Program-made: the position numbers and the translations under genes
Assembly (NCBI GenBank): GCA_002803225.1
Contig: NXFV01000220.1
Coordinates: 1 to 64,000, forward strand
Direction: 5' to 3'
Origin: Gamarada debralockiae
Lineage: Eukaryota; Ascomycota; Leotiomycetes; Helotiales; Hyphodiscaceae
DNA length: 64,000 bases
Part shown: piece after piece, positions 9,488-21,681 of the stretch
Layout of the letters: the number at the start of each line of letters is the position of its first letter
Numbering within the stretch: position 1 is the stretch's first letter
Notes under the pieces: model-generated
Seen by the model: the letters and a program-made list of their open reading frames with translations, nothing else
The model's database searches: none
Told to the model about the DNA's origin: nothing

Positions 9488-11713
9488 ATGGCTCCAACTC
9501 GTCAACAAGACCCAGATCAATACGCAAAGGCAATGCACGCCGCCCCTCCTCCGGGCTCGCCGTACTCCCTCCCAGTTCCCGGCACCCAGCGCGAAGGTCG
9601 ATCTGCGATTTACAGACATTGGCGCTATGTCAACGGTCCCCTACTACAGACCATTGATCCTGAAGTCCAAACTGCGCATGACTCCTTCGAGAAGTCCGTT
9701 GCGAAGAGACCGAATGCGAGATGTCTGGGAAGCCGGCCGTGGGATCCAGCGACAAAGTCATGGGGGAAATACGAGTGGATAACATACGGAGAGACGGCTG
9801 AGCGAAGAAAGAACTTCGGTGCCGGAATTGTGGAATTGCACAAGAAGGCTGGAGTTACGGAGGAGAAGTATGGTGTTGGTTTGTGGTGCCAGAACAGACC
9901 GGAATGGCAGATCTCTGGTGAGTGTGGCCCCCCGCCAGAAGAGAAGCTGAGACTGACCATGTAGATCTTGGATGTATGTCCCAATCCCTTTTCACTGTCT
10001 CGATCTACGACACTCTCGGCCCAGACACCACCGAATATATTATCAACCACGCAACTCTCAACTGCGTTATCACCAGTCTTCCCCACGTCCCAACCCTCCT
10101 CAAGCTCGCCTCCGCCAAGCGGTTACCGACTCTGAAGATTATAATCTCCTTGGATCCCTTAGAGGCAGGAGAAGTTCCAGGAACATCTAAGTCTGCGATC
10201 CTGAACGCTCTCGCAGCCGATGCAGGAATCTCGATCCATTACATCAGAGATGTTGAAGCTCTAGGAGCCGCTTCGAAACGTCCCATGAACCCTCCCCGCC
10301 CAGAAGACACCATCACAATCAACTACACGAGCGGGACGACCGGCAATCCAAAGGGCGTAGTCCTGACCCACGCAAATGCCACAGCGGCAACAGCCAGTTC
10401 CCGAATTATCAGTGATACCGTCCCCTCTGACGTCCTGATCTCCTATCTCCCACTCGCACACATCTACCAACGTCTCGCTGAACATGGCGCTTTGTCAGCT
10501 GGCTCCGCACTTGGCTATTTCCACGGCGATATTCTCGGTCTCATCGACGACATGAAGCTTTTACGCCCAACAAGCTTCATCTCAGTCCCTAGACTGTACA
10601 ACCGCTTCGGATCAGCCATTCGAGCCGCCACCGTTGATGCTCCAGGCATGAAGGGAGCAATCGGACGACACATCATCAACGGCAAGCTCGCATCCATGAA
10701 GCTTCCCCCTGGACAAGCAACCAACAAGCACTTCATCTACGACCGCATCTACACCCCCAAGGTCGCCTCTGCTTTCGGTCTGCAACGCGTCCGCGGAATG
10801 GTCTCAGGATCCGCACCCCTCGATCCAACCCTCCACCAATTCCTCCGCGCCGCCTTCGCAACAGATTTCATCCAAGGCTACGGCCTAACCGAAACCTACG
10901 CCATCGCCACCGCCCAAGTCGAAGGCGATTTCTCAGCCGGTAACTGCGGCGCCATGGCCCCAGCCATGGAATGCTGCCTGCAGTCCGTGCCAGACATGGA
11001 TTATCTCGTCACCGACTCCCCCAATCCCCGTGGTGAGCTTCTTCTTCGCGGGAATACGAGATTCAAGGAGTATTACCGCAACGAGAAGGAGACTGAGAAG
11101 GCTATTATCGAGGACGACTGGTTCCGCACTGGCGATATCGCAGAAATTGATTCCATGGGACGCATATCCATCATCGACCGCGTCAAGAACGTCCTCAAGC
11201 TCGCACAGGGCGAATACATTTCCCCTGAACGAATCGAGAATGTGTATCTCGCCAACTGCAATCTTATATCACAAGCCTACGTGCACGGTGATTCCACACA
11301 AGCGTTCCTCGTTTCCATCTTCGGTGTTGATCCAGTTACCTTTGCACCATTCTGTAGTTCGGTCTTGAAGAAGAAGATTGAGGCTACGGATCTGGATGCG
11401 GTGAGGGCTGCTGCTAAAGATGTGAGGGTGAGGAAGGCGATGGTGAAGGAATTGGATCGCATTGGGAAGAAGAGCAAGTTTAATAGTTATGAGAAGGTCC
11501 GCGCTGTGCATTTAGAGATTGAGCCGTTTACGATTGAGAATGAGCTTTTGACTCCTACGTAAGTTTTCCCCAGCTGCACCTCCCAACCACGTATTCTAAC
11601 GTACCACTAGGTTGAAACTCAAGCGCCCTCAAGCAGCAAAGAAATTCCGCGCCGAAATCGACAGGATGTACGAAGAAGCTCTAGCAGAGGAGACTCCCAA
11701 GGCCAAGCTATAG
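9488..11713 (+). CDS. Long-chain fatty acid-CoA ligase, likely peroxisomal
   Basis: Exons 9488-9917, 9965-11558 and 11611-11713 give 708 residues, the usual length for fungal Faa-type enzymes. The enzyme activates long-chain fatty acids to acyl-CoA through an acyl-AMP step. Seen motifs are the AMP-binding P-loop YTSGTTGNPKGVVLTH, the GYGLTET motif, DWFRTGDI and the fatty-acid signature DRVKNVLKLAQGEYISPE. The first intron is only 47 nt. The C-terminal tripeptide, supplied by the last exon, is AKL, a PTS1-like peroxisomal signal, suggesting a Faa2/FaaB-like role in beta-oxidation rather than a plasma-membrane Faa1/Faa4 role. A candidate Far-type inverted repeat lies upstream and would fit fatty-acid induction. 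The start ATG is the first in-frame one and gives a typical proline-rich fungal N-terminus. Confidence 0.93.
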
Positions 11714-13104
11714 ATCATCCTTCTTGTATCCAGCATTCCCTTCTTCTGTCATCATTACATTGCATTTTGTACATAAAGTCGGGAATAAAGCATAGGCGAG
11801 GGCTTTTGCATATCAAGCAGACAGGCTTCAGAGCTTAGTGGTTGGTTGTTGGACAGCATTGAGAAGGGGTGGATAGGTAGGATAGCCTATCATAAATAAC
11901 AACGAGAATGAAACCTTCCTATCATCTGACTCGAAGTCGTACATGCGTAATAGAGCGAACCATTCAAGCTCACAACCCACCTAACCCCTTCCTTACCTTC
12001 AATTGCTGAAATAGGTTGAACGATTGATCTTGTCTGTTGAACTAAGGTATCCTTAGACCAAAAGCTTCTGTCAGGACGAGACCGAGCTAGGCGGCCCTTG
12101 ATCCGATCGATGAGGGTTCTCACCCAGCTATCGTAATCTTATCTTGAGTGAAGCAAGCAATCAATCGCCTCTTCGTCAATGCTGAGGTTCCAAAGTCGTA
12201 ACACATGCACTTCAACATCCCGTCTCCTCTTATCTCTTAATTCTCCGCTCAGACCTTGTCTTTCCTTCTAATCCGAAGCCCTTGGACACTAAAAGTACTC
12301 AGGTGATCATGATGTGAGGGTTAGGGATAAAGAGGAGGCGGCATGTCAATGTGGCGGGGTCGGCTGCGATACCTTGCTCTTCACCTCACTTCGATGGATC
12401 ACCAGGACGAGGGATCGCCAGGACATCGAGGACTCAAGAAGCTAAGAGAGAGTAAGGCTCAAAGAAGATCAAGGACTTACACGTTCGAATGTGGGCCAGC
12501 CTCCTTGTGGTCGTGCACCCCGCCTTAGGAATCCTGCCAAGGACTACGTAAAAACATCCAGCATCCCGATATCCTGATCGTGGTGGTTCTCGCTGGTGAA
12601 GCAAAGATAGTTCTCTCGTGGTCGTCATAACTTGTCCCAAGGAGTTGATTTGGTGCTCAGACTGTCCAACGCTTAGCCTTCTAGAACAAGTGGTGCAATG
12701 CAGAGAAAAGGTCTCCGAAGTCCGGCCCTCGATGAGGTCACGCAGCGACAATGACACAGCAGATAGTTTTAATGTATTGGCTGTATCTAAGGAAATGGGG
12801 GTATGTTCGACTCTGACCAACAAAAAGCAAATGCTCTCTGCTCCATCCTTCGTGCCAAATATAACCTATTACCACTCGCCCTCCCTACCAAGTAAAACCC
12901 TCCCTAAGAGCGAGCAATTGATACAGCACTTTTGGCAACAATTAAAAAAAGAGAAGTAGTTTGACACCGCGCCATAGCTAGTCTGAATGACTGTACAATG
13001 CAGGACGCGTGAAAGCTATGTAAACATAATAGAAGAAATTCGCCAATCGCCAAACGCCGTCATTAAGTTGTGGGCGATACGCGCTTGTTTCGTAATGGAG
13101 GGGT
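11714..13104. other. Convergent intergenic region
   Basis: 3' sides of the acyl-CoA synthetase and Pma1 genes. Several short frames (for example around 12434-12823) lack family resemblance or splice structure. Nothing supported. Confidence 0.45.
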
Positions 13105-16100
13105 TTATGCGGATTTTTCGTGTTGGGTGGAGACACGTTGGAGTGAGACGACTATGAAACGGATTAGCGACGCGGAACGAAACGAGGGGTAATGTGTAAG
13201 AGGAGCTAGGGAACTCACCGAAATCTTCCAGAGATCTTTGTTTTTGGTTCTTCTTGGGTGACTTTCCGTGCATGAGGTTGTCGAAGCCAGAGCTGTCTTG
13301 GAGAAGGTAGTAGACACCTCCCATGATGCAGAATATACCGAAGGAGAAGATCCAGATACGGACGACAGCGACAATGGAGGTTCTACCACCGACGAAGAAA
13401 CCGAAGAGGCAGAAGAAAGTTGCAAGAATATCGACGACCAAGATAGCGCCAGTCAATTGCCACGATGGGATTGAAGACCAGAAAGGACCATTGGCACGAG
13501 TGATAAAGATCAGCCAGTTCTCAGTGAGCGAGATCTCCAAGAAGACGACCTCGTCAAGGATACCGAAGTTCTGGACGATACCTCCATTTTCACCACGGGC
13601 AATCATGGTTGTGAGGGTGATCCAAGTACCGAGAGCAAGGACGATACCGAGGATAACGGACATACCCCAAAGCTTGGGCAAGTTCCATTTGACTGGAGTC
13701 TTGGAGAATGGAGCATTATCATAGGCAATGGCCAAGGTAGCGACGTCAGCGAAAATGGCGATGAAGACGACCAATTCGATGTTGAGAGATCGGTTCAAGA
13801 TGGCAATCCAGAGACCAAGGAAGATTTCCAAATGAATGGACAAGGCGATACGGTAGACAACGTATGCGTACATGCGGTGGAAAATCTGGCGGGAAGTCTT
13901 GAGAGCATCGATAATAGCACCGAGACCAGGAGCCAAGAAGACGATATCAGCGGCGGAACGAGCAGCATCAGAGGCACCCTCGACTGCAATACCAGTATCA
14001 GCCTTCTTAAGAGATGGGGCATCGTTCACACCATCACCAGTCATAGCAACAAGGTAGCCACGCTGTTGGAGAATCTCAACGACATTGTACTTGTGTTGGG
14101 GGAAGACCTCGGCGAATCCATCAGCAGCCTCGACGAAATCATAGACCTCGGAACCTGGCATATCTCCACCGCCACCGAGACCGAGACGCTCAGCATTGTA
14201 TACATTAGTACCAAGACCGAGTTGGCGAGAGGTTTCACGAGCAATACCGACAGCATCACCAGTCAACATCTTGATTGAGAGACCCAGAGTCTTGGCTTCG
14301 TTGATAGTGCGGGCAGTGTCGTGGCGAGGAGGATCAGAGCAAGGCATTATACCAAGGATTTCCCAAGAGCCTTCGCCACGCTTGCGCGCAACACCGAGGG
14401 AACGGAAACCACGAGTAGCGAATTCGGCGACCTTGTTCTTATAGGCTTGATCAATCTCCTCAGGGATGGGGTGGTCTTCCTCGACAGTCCTCAAGACGAA
14501 AAGTGGTGCACCCTTGACGCAGACGATGCGCTCGCCTTGTGGAGACTCGACGACGGCTTGGACCTTCTTGGAAACGGGATCGAATGGGTGAAACTCAATG
14601 ACCTTGTACTTGGACAGAACGGACTTGGCGCGTGGGTAGTATCGAAGAGCCTTCAAGAAAGCTTTGTCAATGGCATCAATACCCTTCTTCTTGCGAGAGG
14701 CAGCGAGACAGGCAGTCAACATGAGGTCATCGGGCTCAACCCCTGGGACGGTAAACGGTTCAGCGAGAGAGAGTTTGTTCTTGGTCAATGTACCGGTCTT
14801 GTCAGAGCAGAGAATTTCGACACCAGCAAGGGACTCAATGGCAGAGAGCTTCTGGACGATGGCCTTCTTCTTGGCCAGATAAGCAGCGCCCACAGCCATG
14901 GTAGTGGTAACGACGGCTGGGAGACCGACTGGGACACCAATGATAGTGATGGCAAGAGTATATTCGAGAATGGTGACAATTGGGTTGGAGCGGTAGAAGG
15001 AAGAGATCCAGACGATCAGGTTGGTGAAGATGACCAAGATCAAAAGTACCGTTCCGATACCGTTCAGCACTTCAGTGAAATGACCAGTTCCGCCAGAAGC
15101 TTGGTTCACGAGAGCAGCAGCACGACCGACGAAAGTGTTATCACCAGTGGCAGTGATGACCATGAAGGCCTCACCACGCTTGACGCCAGACGAGGCATAA
15201 CATTGATCACCCTTGTGTTTGTCGACCGCGAGGGACTCTCCAGTAATGGCAGATTGATCGACTTGGAGGAAAGCATCATCGGTAACAATGCGGCCATCTG
15301 CAGGGATAATGGTACCCTGCACCAGAAACATGTAAGTATCTGAAGAGTATTTCTAGGGCCCAATTGAGCAAACTTACTTCTTCAATTTGAAGAATGTCAC
15401 CAGGAACGACTTCAGGAGCCTCAACTTCGAAGAGACGACCGTCACGGAGAACCACAGCCTTTAATGCGAGAGTCTTCTTCAATTCGTCGACGATTGAACC
15501 GGCCTGGAATTCTTGAATGAAACCGACTGAAGCATTGAGCAATAATAGGGCGCAAATAACACCGAAATCGACCCAGTCTTCGAGACCAGCAGCGAGTACA
15601 GCAGCAGCCTATCCAAAAAATTGTTGTTAGTGGAGGGTTTGGTGAATTTCTCGCGTTTTGACACCCTGCATTCCAGGCATAAAAACTGCCAAGCGGGGGA
15701 GCCTGGTTGTTTTTTTGGTGGGCGAAAGAACATAAAAGGTGGATCTGGGGCAGACAACGCTCAAATGTGTAAAACATATTAGATAACATACCTCCATGAC
15801 GAATTGAATAGGACCGATAAAGTACCCAAGGAACTTCAAGATCAAATTCTCCTTTTCCTCCTTCATCTGATTCATACCATATTTCTTGCGACGGGCCAGG
15901 ACCTCGGATTCTGTGAGACCAATACGAGTATCGGTTTGCAGCAGTTCTTCTGGTACGACGCGTCCTCCACCTGGTGTAGCCTCTGCCTCGCCTTCGTCCT
16001 CTTCTTGGTGACCATCTTGGGACTCAAGCTCGTCGATCAGAGCGTCCATATCCTCATCTTCTTCCTCATCTTGCTGAGGCTGCTTGGTGACTTCAGGATC

Positions 16101-16202
16101 GGAGGTGGTGTCATGGTGAGCCTTCTCGTCGAAATTACCAGACTCGATGTTGGTATTTAGGTGATTAGGAGCGGAGGAGGAGGTATTGCTCGTGTCCGCC
16201 AT
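13105..16202 (-). CDS. pma1: Plasma membrane H+-ATPase (P-type, P3A)
   Basis: Exons 16202-15792, 15608-15378, 15316-13219 and 13151-13105 give 928 residues. The pump hydrolyses ATP to export protons and sets the membrane potential that drives nutrient symporters. The acidic N-terminus contains a poly-Glu/Asp stretch. Visible motifs are the actuator [12 protein letters not shown], the phosphorylation site [11 protein letters not shown] (Asp about residue 386), [12 protein letters not shown] and the hinge [20 protein letters not shown]. The last 47-nt exon restores the conserved tail: the third exon ends SLEDF and the fourth adds the [13 protein letters not shown] regulatory C-terminus, whose Ser/Thr are the glucose-controlled phosphorylation region in yeast. 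Codon use is strongly biased, consistent with high expression. The upstream intergenic region is unusually long. Confidence 0.97.
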
Positions 16203-19200
16203 GGTGAAGGTCGGCGCCGAGCTCTGCTCAAGCCGCGACTGAAGAAAATAACAGTCCTATCTAGGACGCGAATTAATTATCGAAGGAAAACGATTGTTGG
16301 ATTGAGGGAATCCCAGGAGAAATTATCGCGATAGAAGATGAGGAGGGGTGTGGAGAAGCTCCGTCGATTGTTGAAGAGTCGAAAGGTGGTGAGGTGGAGT
16401 GGAAAGAGAGATGGTGCGTCGACCATATTAGTGGAGGAAGCTGGGTAGCTAGAGTGGGTCCCAACTGAGCAAAACCGCATTACGACAAAAATCGACGATT
16501 TCTCGCTTATCACAAATATCAAGACATAAAATCCTGAAGGAGCAGAACCGATCGTGGAGAAGTTTGTACTAAGTAAATCTGGTTTGACCGTACTGGAAGC
16601 ACCTCTATCAAATATTTAAACTTCAATTGATACAATTCTACTATTTCTAGATAGCTTTCATAGGGCTGTATGCATCCGTTTGTTTTCGTCCTCGAATCAA
16701 ATGCAGAATCACAAAAAGATTAAAGCAGACGCTCCGGCACCATCGTGGTTGTTACCATCCTTACCTCAGCTATATGTACCTGACCAAGAGGTGGAACTGA
16801 TTACAGGCCAGCGATCATAAATACATGAATTGAATCTATATGTGCTGAGGAACGGTACAACTACCAAAGCGTACTCTATTATCTTGGACGCACCGTTAGA
16901 TAATTCCTCTTGACTTGAGAGATTAAGAAAGCCTCACATGTTTCTCTGCGGGATGTGAGATGCAGATGCAGTGATTGGAGCCATGGCCGGCAGTCACTCA
17001 AACGGGGCGCTGCTTTTGCAGAGCACGAGCCGTTGGCATTTGATAGCGGCGTTTGCTTGGGGCAGGAGGCCTGTCCGCGGGCCGGCTTATGAGAGACCTT
17101 TCCATATTTCAACATCCTGTGAAGAGACAATAGATCGGACTTGCCAAGCACAACTTTACGGTTGTTCCTAGGCAAGAATATTCTCCCCACTCGTTATCGC
17201 TCCTCTCTCCGTCCCACACGACCTCTCCTCCGTAACAAAACATGTCAGCAGGCCAATAAGGCTGCAACGGGTGCATCAAAGCTGCCGTCACAAAATAAGA
17301 ACTCTCCTGCATTCCAACTAGCTTGGCATGCCATTTGAGGCATTCGAAAAGGCAAAGAATGGCCTTTTCCTAATTGGTCGCAGATAGACACACCACAAAT
17401 TGATCTTTTTGATTCGTCGGATTGAACGTCGCAAAAGACATGTGCCAAGATTCCAAGAGACGACGAGCGAGGTGTGATTGTTGTGATGCTGCATTCCATT
17501 CACAGACATTATGTTTCTGTGAATGAGGAGCGGAAATGTTCCTGGCTCTGGCGCGTGGAAGGCTGACAGGATGTTGAAACAAAACCCATTGGATCATCAC
17601 ATGAAACGAAACATCTTTCAAAAATTTCCATGGAAGCACCCTCACCAATACTCCCTTGCTCGAAGTGTTATTGCCAAGTCACATCTCGCAATCTAAAGTA
17701 GCAGATGACTGTTGGCCAAGTCCAGAATGTCTAGAAAGTCTGTGCCTCAAAAACAGCACGATTCCGTCTTGCGTTTGATGTCTTCGTAGTTTGGTCTCAT
17801 TTCGTCGAAGATTGACGGACAAGAAAACGGAATGAAACAATCGGCAAGGCTAAGCACGATATGTTTCGGGATGCAGCCTCGCCGAGAGGTCTTGAGTCGT
17901 GCTCGCGGCTCAGGTGATTGCTTTATTGGCAAGTGCCAAGATAGATCGTTAGGTTGGCGTACTAGTACATCACTCATTTAATTTCTTCTGTACACCGCCA
18001 AGTTGCTGTACTGCCTTTTGCAATCTAGATTATGGCATTCAAAGTTGAAGAGGGAAAATAAGAGACTAGGTGCAAAACATCATGCCATATTTCCAAGTCT
18101 CCGCTGCATTGAGGCGAGTTTGACATATCTTAGAAGCCTCGTCTTGACCAATCACAATTTCAATATTACCACACAGGATTTTCAAGGCACCAGCGACACT
18201 TTCCTTTCTGTCTTAAAAGCTTGGGTGGGTTCTCATATGGCCCAAGAAATCCAAGTCATCGCATCGGGCGTCATCGCTTCCTCCAAGAACATCATGCCGA
18301 ATGTCGCAATCATTCCTCCAACCTCTTTGTCACGGTTTCGCTTCTTCTATGAGGTATTTTGAACTCTTGGTACGAAGAATAAGAATGACAAGGAGCTAGA
18401 AATCTTGGCCCTCCTTCTAGAAAACGGAAAGAACATTGGGATGCGTAACCACGGCCGGCATTGCTCCGCTCTTGGAATCTTGGGAGCTTTGTTCTTGGCT
18501 CTGGGACCGGACTTGTGTAGAGATCCAGGGACAGGAACGCCGACGTGGTTATTCGTATCGGTGCCGTGTATAGCTACACGAGATACAGCATTTGTCATTA
18601 AGGGTGGGTTTGGTTTACATGAGGGATATAAGTCTCATAGCAGGACTTATGAGCCGAATATCATTCTCGGCATGCAGCACTCATAATTGTCAAGATACCC
18701 AAGAACTGAGAATATTTGATATCTTATTTCACAGCTGTTCAAGTGGTTGAGGGACCAAAACTCTCATCTTTTATTTTCTCATGAAATCCAGAACGGGCAT
18801 TGATGCAAGTGTGCAGAATACGAAAGGATGACTTCATTGCAATTACCTTCAAAGCACCAGAGGGCAAAGCCCTTCATCTCATTACGCAACATCTCCCAGA
18901 ACCATCTTGATGTACTACTGTCTAATAAACCCAATATCCAAAGGGGTCCGAATCAGTTACGATGTCACAAGTACATTTGCTCCGACAAAATTCCGGAATT
19001 ACCTCACAACACCTTCGCTCTAGCTATATCAAAACAGGTCTGGTAGTGTCTGGTGTCTGCTGAACTTTTGTGCACTCAGTTGGCTTTCCGCCAATGTTCC
19101 TGTGAGGAAGATCACGGGACCCTTCCCAGTTTTGCCGTGTGAAAGAAATGATTTGTGCTTGGATTCTTGGGGTCGGACAAGCTGGGAGCTTTCATGTTTT

Positions 19201-19620
19201 CAGCAGTGAATTTGGGATGGAAGGACTGGTGTGATGAATGAGTGAGTGATGGAGAGTTGGCTTTTCGTTGATGCGAGTATCAATGCAATCGTGCTTACTT
19301 GCAAACCGTCCAACTGATGAAAGTTGCATCTGTGCTCATGTGGGGTTGAAGAGCAAACCATTAGGAGAAGGAGATTCAAAATGCACTACATTGAAGATAA
19401 ATCTCATACTGGGAGACCCATACATTAAAGAATCAGCATTAAAAAGCCTTTCAAATTTGACTAACGAAATCTGCGATCTACCACAGACAATGCGATCGAT
19501 GTACTCTTAATCTAGGAAACCATGAAAACAGAAAAGGAAAGAGGCTCTATATGCGCAATTGCATACAATGATCATGACTTCCAAATCCCCATGACTAATG
19601 ACAGTATTCCAATAAACGCC
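16203..19620. other. 3.4-kb gene-free region upstream of pma1
   Basis: Lies between the pma1 start and the 3' end of the citrate carrier gene. It contains several 60-120-codon frames on both strands (for example 18003-18362), but none has a recognisable family, consistent start or intron. I see no tRNA. It may hold a long pma1 promoter and leader or unrecognised non-coding transcripts. Confidence 0.4.
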
Positions 19621-20737
19621 TTAATGCTTAGCAGTGACCTCCTCACCCGTCAACTTCTCGACATATTGCTTTGCCCTGCGTCGCACAATTAGTCAGCTAC
19701 TGCACTCCCCCATGGGAAAAAGAACCAGGAATTGAGAGGGGGAACCTGGACTTACATATCACCCATAGCAACCATACAGATAGTCTGCCAAACACCCAAA
19801 CCAACACGGGGCATCACACCACGGTAAAGACCCCTGATACCGTTTTGCGAGTAGATGTACTTGAAGGTGGTGCCCACAGTCATCTTCGCAGGTCTGTTAG
19901 GATCCACAGTCTTGCTCTGCATCTCCACACGAATAACCTCAATCGGCTGATTCCAAGCACTGAGACCACCACCCAAGCCAGAAGCAAGGATCTTCTCCCA
20001 AGCACTGAGCTTGGCACCGTCCGTCTTGCCCGTCACCTTTCTAATCCCTTGCTCCGCCAAACGAGAAAGCCCGAATCGGGATCCCCAGTTCGTCATCTGT
20101 CTGATGGCAACAGCGTTCACACCCTTATTGATACCCCGAATTCCCTCCTTGCGATAGATATCCATGAATGTCGCGAGGGTGCCGGGAGGCTTGACGCCCG
20201 CAGCTGCCATCTTCGACTTCGTGATCTCGACTGTCTTCATGCATGTGCAGAATCCCATCGTAGCGTAAGCCTGTGCCACTCCACCTAGCACTCCTCCTGT
20301 GATTCCAGCGCCGAAGTCGCTAGCGCCGAAACTGCGCGCATAGTACTCGCCTTCGGAGGCAACGAAAAGGAGGACGGCGCCCTTTGTCGAGGCTTCGATC
20401 CAGGCCCATGGGATGAGACCTTGGTAGACTATTCACAAAAAGAGCGTTATTAGTAGATGTATACGTGTTGTTTTCAGGAGGTGTAAGCACAGCGAGAAGA
20501 GGACCGGAGGAAAGAACGGAACTCACAGCCAAGAATACCACCACGACCCCAAATGCGAGCGAGAGCAGAAGCAAAGGAATCTCCTCTGTTAGCAGCCATA
20601 GTCGTCTTCGCGACCTCGAGCGGCTGGCCGAGCGTCGTAACCTCGAACATGTTGAGGCCAGCCCCAAGCAGCAGATTGCTGAACTTGACGGGCTTCTTCT
20701 CAGGCAGAGCCGGCTTCTGAGCGATAGCGAGGGACAT
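19621..20737 (-). CDS. yhm2: Mitochondrial citrate/2-oxoglutarate carrier (Yhm2 type)
   Basis: Exons 20737-20527, 20428-19756 and 19675-19621 give 312 residues, normal for the mitochondrial carrier family. Yhm2 exchanges matrix citrate for cytosolic oxoglutarate, feeding cytosolic acetyl-CoA and the NADPH shuttle. Yhm2-specific landmarks are [20 protein letters not shown] in the first repeat, [19 protein letters not shown] across the first splice junction, and [13 protein letters not shown] in the last repeat. The start MSLAIAQKP at 20737 is preferred to an in-frame upstream methionine at 20797 because Yhm2 homologues begin close to the KKPV-FSN motif. The gene lies 0.9 kb downstream of citrate synthase on the same strand, a telling metabolic pairing. 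Its location is the inner mitochondrial membrane. Confidence 0.93.
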
Positions 20738-21681
20738 CTTTGCTGTAGATTTGAATGAGGGGACCCTGACCAAGGGATTGAGGTTGCTTCTTCGCAAGAG
20801 TGTGAGAGTTTTGAGAGCGAGAGGGGAGTGGTTGCTTTTTCTTGCGAACTTGTTGGCTAGAGAGGACGGGCGTGAAATCTTTAGGGGGTCTCGGTACCGG
20901 GAAGGGGCTGTCAGCTTTCAGGTGTCGGTCACCGACGATCAAGGTCTTTGCTTTTGGCGGTTATGGTGATTGTAGGAGTGGGTTCCCGATAGCTATTGAA
21001 GATTCAAATTTGAGGAAGAAGAAGGTGCATTTAATTGTTGTTGTATGCATAAGACCCTGCGAGGCTGTTTTGCTTCAAATGTTCCCCAACTCCTAGCCTC
21101 GGCGAGCCCCCAGCGTTGAAATTCGCTTGCTCCTAAAAATACCCGCGTTGAGAGGCCCAATCTCAACAATCACGTGGGTGGAGACAAAGAAAAGTCAACG
21201 AATTTACACAATACTTAACGGCGGTGAAAGAATAGATAAAGTCATCTCAAAGCGTCGGAGTGCAGGACATCAGTCCCGGGTTGTGCTTGGGATTGTAAGG
21301 AAGAAGGCAAGCTTGAGATTAAAATATGGAATTTGATTGCTTCATATATTTCGGTGACTGAAAAAGCAGTCCCAAAGACTTCTCTCCGGAGCAGTCTCAA
21401 TTCTTCAAATAGAATCAATGGTTATTGATGGGTGCTACGATACTTACGTTGGCTTATGAACCTCTTGGATATGGCCAAGGTACGTTCGGGTCTCACGGTC
21501 ACTGAAGTCACGAAAACAGTTCTACAAAGGCAGGATATGGTTGCAATCCAAGCACAAGAACGCTGAATATAGAGTACAGTGTAACAGCGCTATCATTGCT
21601 CCAATTCCCATCTATCAATCCATCCGTGTTCTTACACTTTACCCCCTTCCCGTGATATCAGCCACCCAATGCAAACCCATT
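20738..21681. other. Intergenic, yhm2 promoter and citrate synthase 3' side
   Basis: 944 bases between two minus-strand genes. No gene is supported and no specific site is called. Confidence 0.5.

Noticed and set aside
14321..15343. 340-codon open frame on the plus strand across pma1
   Set aside because: It is antisense to the conserved ATPase exons; strong codon bias in pma1 removes stops on the other strand. No family resemblance.
18003..18686. Two adjacent plus-strand frames of about 90-120 codons
   Set aside because: No homology recognised, no good joint, and an equally long frame on the other strand; not enough to call a gene.
20738..20797. Upstream in-frame methionine for the Yhm2 gene
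   Set aside because: It would add about 20 residues not expected in Yhm2 homologues; the ATG at 20737 fits the family.
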